DNA from: Spongospora subterranea f. sp. subterranea
Taxonomy: Eukaryota; Endomyxa: Phytomyxea; Phytomyxea; Plasmodiophorida
Direction of reading: 5' to 3'
Assembly: GCA_049724395.1 (NCBI GenBank)
Contig: JAUGWO010000128.1
Span: forward strand, 1 to 64,000
Length of the DNA: 64,000 nucleotides
In this document: positions 55,865 through 64,000 of the stretch, one piece after another
How positions within the stretch are numbered: position 1 is the stretch's first letter
Layout: every line of letters starts with the position of its first letter
The notes under the pieces: model-generated
Told to the model about the DNA's origin: nothing
Databases searched by the model: none
The model's input: only the letters and a program-made list of their open reading frames with translations
Translations under genes and position numbers: made by a program

Positions 55865-56840
55865 TTGCGGCAAGGTGACCTGCATCATCGGTTAGGGAGC
55901 AGATCCACCCAAGGGTCCGCCATACTGGGGCAACGACTCCGGGAACGGCACCTCATGGATGAGGAGCCGATAGATAACGAACCGGTCTCGACGAAAGACA
56001 CCACAGGTGTCGCCAGCCCTCATGGCCGACACCGGTACATTGCACAGATCAATTTGGATTTGGATTATGTGCAGGAGCAGTTGGACCGGATAGAGCTGAT
56101 ATCCCATGGTATTAGGGCAACATTACCTTGTTAGCTTCGCAGGTTAATCATAAATGTATATATGTAGTTGACGAACGGCGCGAGATCATTGCTGATCTGT
56201 ATATGTCGCTGAAAGAGCTTGAATCTGATGTGATGATATCCTCTATTTGCTTGTCAATGATTATAATGGGGCGTTTCAGGTGATGCCTGATAATGATGTC
56301 GCGATTAGGTCAATAGATACCTCCTCTGATATATCAAGAGGCAGTATCTCACATTGCCGATCGCTATATCATGATTTGTTAAACAGGCTCAATACATTGT
56401 CATTGGGCATCATTACACAAGTTGACAATGATAGAGGTTCAGGTCAGTGCCGTTTTATTATAGTCAACATCATCTTGTAACCGACGGTTTGGTCAGATTA
56501 CGACGGAAATTGTGGAGAGTCGCGTTCTTTGCTAGATATAGCCCGCGATAATGACGATCACATGAATCACTCAACTATGATAATGAACAGCATACGAGCC
56601 CAAAGGGACTTAATCAATCTCGCCCATAATAAGGTCGGGGATTATGAGTGTAAAGTGTCGATAATAACGTTGACGACGTTAATAGAAAGTAGACACTGAT
56701 GCCATCTTAGCTGACAATAGCCGGTTAATGACCTATATCGCTGAAGAGAATGCCTTCCGTAGGCGATTATGGACAACTGTTGTTGTATTTCTCATAACGG
56801 TTATAATTGCCATCATATATTTTAAATGGATTAGATAGAA
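55865..56840 (+). CDS. Possible tail-anchored SNARE-like protein, multi-exon
   Basis: Short exons on the plus strand give a helical protein: RLRERHLMDEEPIDNEP and INLDLDYVQEQLDRIELIS (55930-56100), VVDERREIIADLYMSLKELE (about 56166-56225), SLYHDLLNRLNTLS (56370-56400), then SLLDIARDNDDHMNHSTM and NSIRAQRDLINLAHNK (56530-56630). A final exon ends AEENAFRRRLWTTVVVFLIT followed by VIIAIIYFKWIR and a stop near 56838. A heptad-rich stretch followed by one C-terminal membrane anchor with almost nothing behind it is the layout of SNAREs such as the Golgi Qb type. No unambiguous SNARE zero-layer residue was assigned, so the family is an inference. Confidence 0.4.
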
Positions 56841-57668
56841 ATAACCATATACTAACAGTTTTAAATGTTGATAAAACAAGCCACCATTCCGCTGTCTTAA
56901 CTGAGGATCAATCCTCTAGTAATATCTCCTGTCTATCTGAAATGTGAATAGCTACCCAGCCTGGACGATGACCGATACAGTAAAATCCTTTTTTGAGACC
57001 ATTTATCTGATTTAACGTTCACTTTATAGTTTTTGTCGAATATTCTCAGAGGATGATTGATCCACACTTCGGCTCATGCTTTTATTTCAAGGATTATATG
57101 TCAAAAATCTTGGGCTAATGTGTTTATTCCGAATGTTAAATGCTTCTTCAGTAACTATAGTACGTATATTCTCATCCTCAGTGTTACTATATCATCGTGA
57201 CCTCATCATTCGATTTGCCAGTCGGTCGTTATGTACGTTTGGTATACCCTCAATTCTGTCGCCATATGATCCTGATAATGCAACTCTGATTCTTTCGTGC
57301 CACCATTACTGATGGATCAGAAAACTGATGATGCATTCATCGCAATCTAGATATACTGCAGTACTTCAATCTGAATGCGAATTGCATTGTTTTCATCTTT
57401 TCTGTTCCACTTGCGCCACCGTAATTGTGTGTCCCCTTTATCTTGAACTTAACGAACTGCCCAAGAACATGACACATGGCGACATCTACTCCTTAACTGC
57501 TCGTTACAGATTGTAGTTCTTTCTGACAGTGTTGTAGTACGCGAATACCGTTAACATAACTGTGACGCGACACTTTGTGATTTGACCAAGAGGATTACTT
57601 TTCTTCATTATTGTTGTGATTCGCTTGATACGCTTTGGCTTTGGAGATAGTTTCTGCCTAGTAGCGAA
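56841..57668. other. Intergenic stretch
   Basis: Two short plus-strand frames (57076-57312 and 57328-57516) lack recognisable domains. The last 100 bases are probably the promoter of the SOD-like gene. Confidence 0.45.
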
Positions 57669-59023
57669 ATGAAGCTCTCAACCCAACTGCTTCTACTGTT
57701 TGGTAATGGGCCGATCTCGGTAGTTTGCCATGAACTGACTTTGTTTCAGGGTTAATTTTGTTGGTAAATCTTTGTATGTCTGCAGGGACAGTAAAGTCTA
57801 CTACTCACAAAGCGACCACAAAGAAGCCGACTACACTGAAAGCGACAACGGCCAAGAAGGGAACGACCAAGAAGCCCACTACCGTTAAAAAGGGAACTAC
57901 TAAGAAGCCCACTACCGTTACGAAGCTAACCACCAAGAAGCCCACCACCGCTAAGAAGGGAACTACCAAGAAGCCCACTACGGTTAAGAAGGGAACCACC
58001 AAAAAACCCACCACCGTCAAAAAGGGAACAACCAAGAAACCCACAACCGTTAAGAAGGGAACAACCAAGAAACCCACTACCGTTAAGAAGGGAACAACCA
58101 AGAAACCCACTACCGTTAAGAAGGGAACAACCAAGAAACCCACTACCGTTAAGAAGGGAACAACCAAGAAACCCACTACCGTTAAGAAGGGAACAACCAA
58201 GAAGCCCACTACCGTTAAGAAGGGAACCACCAAGAAACCCACCACCGTCAAGAAGGGAACTACCAAGAAACCCACTACCGTCAAGAAGGGAACCACTAAA
58301 AAGCCCACTACTGTTAAGAAGGGAACTACTAAGAAACCCACCACCGTCAAGAAGGGAACTACAGCAGCACCGACTCCGTCGCGCCTGACAAGATGGAAAT
58401 GTCTCAGCGAATGGATTGCCATCAATAACACCTTCAACGTCAAGAAGAGCGATTGGTCTTATCTAGAACAGGCATCTACGTACACTTCAGGGCAAGTACA
58501 TGTGAATATTCTTATGAACAACGCCTCGTACACCGCCAAAGGCTCAGTATTTGCACATGTTCATGCCAACAACTGTTCAACAGGATTAGGAGGTGGTCAT
58601 GTCAAGTACAACAGCAGTATTTCCGGAACTGTTCAGTCTAATGAGTTCTGGTTTAACCTGAGCTCATCTACTTCTGTGAAACCTCTCTATGATGTGATGG
58701 ATACAATGCCCGGCACCAAGAAGCTCAACGATATGACCCTAGCCAAAGCACTTGTTATCCACGACGTATTTGGAAACAAAATGGCATGCTGTGATCTTAG
58801 CTACTGGGTACAATCAACCGTCGCACCGACCACAGCTGGACCAACACCAACAACGGCGGGAGCAACTACAGCTGCACCAACGACGGCCAAAACTACGACA
58901 ATGGCAGGTGCAACACCTGCTGCCACCACTGCAGCACCAACGACGCCGACGAGCTCCAGTCTGATGCCAGGCACCCTAGTCAGTTTCATTTGCGTCATCG
59001 TCATTGCGGTACTATCAATGTAG
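57669..59023 (+). CDS. Secreted Thr/Lys/Pro-repeat protein with Cu/Zn-SOD-like domain
   Basis: Exon 1 is 57669-57702 and exon 2 is 57750-59023, with a 47-bp GT-AG intron; together they give 435 residues. The N-terminus MKLSTQLLLLFGLILLVNLC is a signal peptide. Residues of about 35-230 are 11-residue repeats of the type KKPTTVKKGTT, about 15 copies. A globular domain (58380-58820) follows with GSVFAHVHANNCSTGLGGGH, FWFNLSS, AKALVIHDVFGNKMACCDLS, which has the His-x-His, Cys, GGGH and IHD...CCDL pattern of the Cu/Zn superoxide dismutase fold. A mucin-like Thr/Ala/Pro stalk and a hydrophobic C-terminus (VSFICVIVIAVLSM) suggest a GPI- or membrane-anchored cell-surface protein. Whether all metal ligands are present is not certain. 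Confidence 0.85.
57860..58361 (+). repeat. 33-bp coding tandem repeat
   Basis: About fifteen copies of a 33-base unit encode KKPTTVKKGTT. Several adjacent copies in the middle are base-identical (AAGAAACCCACTACCGTTAA type), while the ends vary at third positions, showing recent expansion of the middle. Confidence 0.95.
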
Positions 59024-59658
59024 TCAAATACTCAAGTGACAAACGCTGCATATATTGCCTTCAACGTCCACCAATGAACTTGGGCGTAGATTGTCGGATT
59101 CACTTAATCTTAAATAAATCAGTGAAATGGTTGCGTGCTACCCTGGCCTCCTTTTCATCAAAAAAATATCTTCCAATAATCTATAAACGTTCAGATTGGA
59201 ATGCTTCAATACTTGGGGAACTGAGCGGAAGATGGCGAGGTTGGATGGCAAGGGCGCGATATCAGAGTCTCGGAAAATTTCAACATCGTGGATCAGGCAA
59301 ACGTGTTTGATAGAAACCCAGAATGCGCCTTTAGTGTAATGATCAACCTGAACATTTAAATTCATGCAGATTTGATCTATCAAATCATTATAATTAGACA
59401 TCGTTAGTCTAACATACGTTTCGATAGACCAATAACGACTCCACTAGAGTAGATGACACCAACGATACACTGTGAACGATGCAGAGGCTCAGTGCCATGT
59501 ATACTTATCTGGATTGTTCCTTGTACTGAGAAAAATGAGGACAGTGCTATTGAAGGGGCTAATGCCCGATGGGCGATCGGTGAACTGCTAAGAAGCAAGA
59601 TGGGAGAAGAAGAAGAAGGATAAAGACAAGAAAAAATCGGTTTGACGGTAAAATAAAA
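59024..59658. other. 3' flank of the SOD-like gene
   Basis: No gene is supported. Almost all of it up to about 59553 is duplicated at about 61106-61635. Confidence 0.7.
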
Positions 59659-60172
59659 AAATGCATGGCCACAGTGCATGACAACATGACTACCTCGGTT
59701 GAAAATGCATGGCCACAGTGCAGGACAACATGACTACCTCGGTTGAAAATGCATGGCCACAGTGCATGACAACATGACTACCTCGGTTGAAAATGCATGG
59801 CCACAGTGCATGACAACATGCATGGCCACAGTGCATGACAACATGACTACCTCGGTTGAAAATGCATGGCCACAGTGCATGACAACATGACTACCTCGGT
59901 TGAAAATGCATGGCCACAGTGCATGACAACATGACTACCTCGGTTGAAAATGCATGGCCACAGTGCATGACAACATGACTACCTCGGTTGAAAATGCATG
60001 GCCACAGCGCATGACAACATGACTACCTCGGTTGAAAATGCATGGCCACAGTGCAGGACTACATGACTACCTCGGTTGAAAATGCATGGCCACAGTGCAT
60101 GACAACATGACTACCTCGGTTGAAAATGCATGGCCACAGTGCATGACAACATGACTACCTCGGTTGAAAATG
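59659..60172. repeat. 44-bp satellite array 1, about 12 copies
   Basis: The 44-base unit contains AATGCATGGCCACAGTGCAT, GACAACATGAC and TACCTCGGTTGA. Copies are nearly identical; one is shortened (about 59816-59830). The array runs directly into the truncated copy of the SOD-like gene. Confidence 0.97.
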
Positions 60173-61106
60173 CACCAAGAAACCCACTACCGTTAAGAAG
60201 GGAACAACCAAGAAACCCACTACCGTTAAGAAGGGAACAACCAAGAAACCCACTACCGTTAAGAAGGGAACAACCAAGAAGCCCACTACCGTTAAGAAGG
60301 GAACCACCAAGAAACCCACCACCGTCAAGAAGGGAACTACCAAGAAACCCACTACCGTCAAGAAGGGAACCACTAAAAAGCCCACTACTGTTAAGAAGGG
60401 AACTACTAAGAAACCCACCACCGTCAAGAAGGGAACTACAGCAGCACCGACTCCGTCGCGCCTGACAAGATGGAAATGTCTCAGCGAATGGATTGCCATG
60501 ATCAATAACACCTTCAACGTCAAGAAGAGCGATTGGTCTTATCTAGAACAGGCATCTACGTACACTTCAGGGCAAGTACATGTGAATATTCTTATGAACA
60601 ACGCCTCGTACACCGCCAAAGGCTCAGTATTTGCACATGTTCATGCCAACAACTGTTCAACAGGATTAGGAGGTGGTCATGTCAAGTACAACAGCAGTAT
60701 TTCCGGAACTGTTCAGTCTAATGAGTTCTGGTTTAACCTGAGCTCATCTACTTCTGTGAAACCTCTCTATGATGTGATGGATACAATGCCCGGCACCAAG
60801 AAGCTCAACGATATGACCCTAGCCAAAGCACTTGTTATCCACGACGTATTTGGAAACAAAATGGCATGCTGTGATCTTAGCTACTGGGTACAATCAACCG
60901 TCGCACCGACCACAGCTGGACCAACACCAACAACGGCGGGAGCAACTACAGCTGCACCAACGACGGCCAAAACTACGACAATGGCAGGTGCAACACCTGC
61001 TGCCACCACTGCAGCACCAACGACGCCGACGAGCTCCAGTCTGATGCCAGGCCACCCTAGTCAGTTTCATTTGCGTCATCGTCATTGCGGTACTATCAAT
61101 GTAGTC
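60173..61106 (+). pseudogene. Truncated second copy of the SOD-like surface protein gene
   Basis: From 60173 the sequence copies the first gene from within its 33-bp repeats to its end, offset by about 2,077-2,081 bases and almost identical. It lacks the signal peptide and most repeats, carries an extra ATG codon near 60498 and one extra base in the stalk end (GGCCACCC at about 61051), which replaces the hydrophobic C-terminus by another frame running to 61391. It is therefore probably not a functional surface protein. Near-identity implies very recent duplication. Confidence 0.9.
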
Positions 61107-61635
61107 AAATACTCAAGTGACAAACGCTGCATATATTGCCTTCAACGTCCACCAATGAACTTGGGCGTAGATTGTCGGATTCACTTAATCTTAAATAAAT
61201 CAGTGAAATGGTTGCGTGCTACCCTGGCCTCCTTTTCATCAAAAAAATATCTTCCAATAATCTATAAACGTTCAGATTGGAATGCTTCAATACTTGGGGA
61301 ACTGAGCGGAAGATGGCGAGGTTGGATGGCAAGGGCGCGATATCAGAGTCTCGGAAAATTTCAACATCGTGGATCAGGCAAACGTGTTTGATAGAAACCC
61401 AGAATGCGCCTTTAGTGTAATGATCAACCTGAACATTTAAATTCATGCAGATTTGATCTATCAAATCATTATAATTAGACATCGTTAGTCTAACATACGT
61501 TTCGATAGACCAATAACGACTCCACTAGAGTAGATGACACCAACGATACACTGTGAACGATGCAGAGGCTCAGTGCCATGTATACTTATCTGGATTGTTC
61601 CATTGTACTGAGAAAAATGAGGACAGTGCTATTGA
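60173..61635 (+). repeat. Recent segmental duplication of about 1.46 kb
   Basis: This segment duplicates about 58,100-59,553 with a few small differences, and is bounded on both sides by the same 44-bp satellite. Confidence 0.93.
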
Positions 61636-62995
61636 TGCATGGGTGCATGACAACATGCTACCTCGGTTGAAAATGCATGGCCACAGTGCTAATGACTACC
61701 TCGGTTGAAAATGATGGCCACAGTGCATGAACAACAGACAAGAAAAAATCGGACTACCTCGGTTGAAAATGCATGGCCACAGTGCATGACAACATGACTA
61801 CCTGCAGGACAACATGACTACCTCGGTTGAAAATGCATGGCCACAGTGCATGACAACATGACTACCTCGGTTGAAAATGCATGGCCACAGTGCATGACAA
61901 CATGACTACCTCGGTTGAAAATGCATGGCCACAGTGCATGACAACATGACTACCTCGGTTGAAAATGCATGGCCACAGTGCATGACAACATGACTACCTC
62001 GGTTGAAAATGCATGGCCACAGTGCATGACAACATGACTACCTCGGTTGAAAATGCATGGCCACAGTGCATGACATGACTACCTCGGTTGAAAATGCATG
62101 GCCACAGTGCATGACATGACTACCTCGGTTGAAAATGCATGGCCACAGTGCACAACATGACTACCTCGGTTGAAAATGCATGGCCACAGTGCATGACAAC
62201 ATGACTACCTCGGTTGAAAATGCATGGCCACAGTGCATGACAACATGACTACCTCGGTTGAAAATGCATGGCCACAGTGCATGACAACATGACTACCTCG
62301 GTTGAAAATGCATGGCCACAGTGCATGACAACATGACTACCTCGGTTGAAAATGCATGGCCACAGTGCATGACAACATGACTACCTCGGTTGAAAATGCA
62401 TGGCCACAGTGCATGACAACATGACTACCTCGGTTGAAAATGCATGGCCAACATGACAACATGACTACCTCGGTTGAAAATGCATGGCCACAGTGCATGA
62501 CAACATGACTACCTCGGTTGAAAATGCATGGCCACAGTGCATGACAACATGACTACCTCGGTTGAAAATGCATGGCCACAGTGCATGACAACATGACTAC
62601 CTCGGTTGAAAATGCATGGCCACAGTGCATGACAACATGACTACCTCGGTTGAAAATGCATGGCCACAGTGCATGACAACATGACTACCTCGGTTGAAAA
62701 TGCATGGCCACAGTGCATGACAACATGACTACCTCGGTTGAAAATGCATGGCCACAGTGCATGACAACATGACTACCTCGGTTGAAAATGCATGGCCACA
62801 GTGCATGACAACATGACTACCCGGTTGAAAATGCATGGCCACAGTGCATGACAACATGACTACCTCGGTTGAAAATGCATGGCCACAGTGCAGGACTACA
62901 TGACTACCTCGGTTGAAAATGCATGGCCACAGTGCATGACAACATGACTACCTCGGTTGAAAATGCATGGCCACAGTGCACGACAACATGACATG
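61636..62995. repeat. 44-bp satellite array 2, about 30 copies
   Basis: The same unit as array 1. The first 170 bases are scrambled (partial units and a fragment AGACAAGAAAAAATCGG that also occurs at 59627-59640), after which copies are highly regular with only occasional deletions (for example near 62068, 62112 and 62450). Confidence 0.97.
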
Positions 62996-64000
62996 CTTAC
63001 TCAGCTGCTCAGTGGCCGGAGCGCTCATCAACTACTCAGAAAGGTATGTTGCTTACGACGGCGCTTTGAAGATCCCATATTTTCAGCAAACAGAAGCCAT
63101 CGTCGCAAAGCCCGAAATTTAAAGGCCAACGGAAAAAAGATCCCCATCGTTGAGGTTTCCAGAAGCAAAAAAATTGTTCATCACTATTTCCCAACTGTAC
63201 GACACTGCGAACCGAATCACATTGACGAGGTGAGGATTGAGAATTCCCATTATTCCTTTGAAGGTTCGTTCTATTATTGGACCTGAAGAAATGCTCAAGG
63301 CCCACTCTTAATCCTATTCTCGTTAGGGTGGGGCAGAGAACAGAGAGAAAGAGCCAGAGAGAGAAAAGAAGAGCAAGTACCGAAATCAGGTCGCAGTCAT
63401 ATTATCATCCATGCGCCGATGACAGCGCTACATTCTCGCGCTGAAAATTTTGATTTTATCGAAACTATAACGAATGATATTTCCAACTCACTTCGGCCCT
63501 GCTTCCTGTCGTGATGATCAACAAGGGGCCAGCAGATTTAAATGTTCTGAAGCAACGGCCTTAACAACACAACCAAATAAAAAATGTTGACGTTGACCAC
63601 CTGTTAAGTAGCCGTCAAGAGGTTTGTTGTGAACCAGATCGTGGCACGGTCAGCTTTCTCTAACGATCTCGTAATCTCCTAATATGCTGATACTTCCCAA
63701 GATAAAGACTTGGTATAGGCAGGTAGATGAAATTAAGCCACCAATACAATTGCAACTGATATTGCGCTGGAATGATCTTATGCCTCAACCCGACGTGTCA
63801 AATCGACCAAACCGAAACCATGGAAAGGAGTTCCAAACATTGTGATTTGAGCTTGCTTTTTTCAACAGCAATATTGAGAACTATATCATGTGCGGTTATA
63901 GCAACATCGTTGGTACTCCAGAGCTGTGGAGATCTGAGAGCTGGGGTTTATGATAATATTCATCATGAGCCCTGTGCGATAACAGTCTTCAACAAAACCA
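62996..64000. other. Unassigned right end
   Basis: Short frames on both strands at 62957-63305 (for example KIPIVEVSRSKKIVHHYFP on the plus strand) show no recognised domain. The rest has purine-rich low complexity near 63330-63380 and nothing else that I can support. Confidence 0.45.

Noticed and set aside
57805-58443. 212-codon minus-strand ORF rich in VVPFLTVVGFL
   Set aside because: It is the antisense of the Lys/Pro/Thr repeats in the SOD-like gene; the same applies to 60155-60523.
59659-62995. Possible CRISPR or centromere satellite
   Set aside because: There are no spacers, so it is not CRISPR. A centromeric role cannot be judged from two short arrays in a gene-containing region.

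Overview
This is a repeat-rich window of eukaryotic nuclear DNA. About three quarters of it is transposable elements and tandem repeats, and one gene island lies at roughly 44.2-59.0 kb. The island carries spliced genes with short GT-AG introns (about 36-105 bp): VPS29 (retromer), a chitin synthase, CFAP61 (a ciliary radial-spoke/calaxin-region protein), SmB (spliceosome core), a coiled-coil protein, a possible tail-anchored SNARE and a secreted Lys/Pro/Thr-repeat protein with a Cu/Zn-SOD-like domain. Chitin synthase together with CFAP61 points to a chitin-making organism with a flagellated stage: a zoosporic (chytrid-like) fungus, a plasmodiophorid or, less likely given the dense short introns, an oomycete. 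The sequence alone does not settle which.

Layout. 0-7.3 kb: nested fossils (a Ty1/copia piece, a decayed Harbinger-like DDE transposon, three Ty3/gypsy pieces). 7.3-8.5 kb: a broken end of a MULE-like element with a 36-bp minisatellite and palindromes. 8.88-15.51 kb: a LINE of about 6.6 kb with 13-bp target duplications and an A-tail. 16.47-19.31 kb: a hAT transposon with an exact 8-bp target duplication, terminal inverted repeats and a transposase gene that reads through as 666 codons once two introns are removed. 19.3-24.4 kb: mostly unrecognised sequence ending in a decayed mariner. 24.86-28.96 kb: an element with about 220-bp terminal inverted repeats made of nested hairpins, coding for a zinc-binding domain, a MULE-type DDE transposase and a ubiquitin-specific-protease-like (USP) domain. 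28.96-30 kb: a Harbinger fragment and a Cys-rich repeat ORF. 30-33.1 kb: a Ty1/copia fossil with two LTRs. 33.1-35.2 kb: foldback and tandem repeats. 36.3-38.9 kb: a second, divergent MULE+USP gene on the minus strand. 39.9-42.7 kb: a copia fossil with an inverted gag duplication and an assembly gap. 43.4-43.8 kb: a MITE. 44.2-59.0 kb: the host gene island. 59.6-63.0 kb: a 44-bp satellite flanking a duplicated, truncated copy of the SOD-like gene.

The most interesting signal is the repeated pairing of a MULE transposase with a USP-type cysteine-protease domain: two gene copies plus a third N-terminal fragment in 64 kb, one copy inside almost identical hairpin-built TIRs. The LINE also carries an OTU-like protease domain, so two unrelated mobile lineages in this window carry deubiquitinase-like folds. 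One-base frame breaks occur in VPS29, in the LINE and in the MULE+USP gene, so some breaks may be assembly indels rather than real decay.
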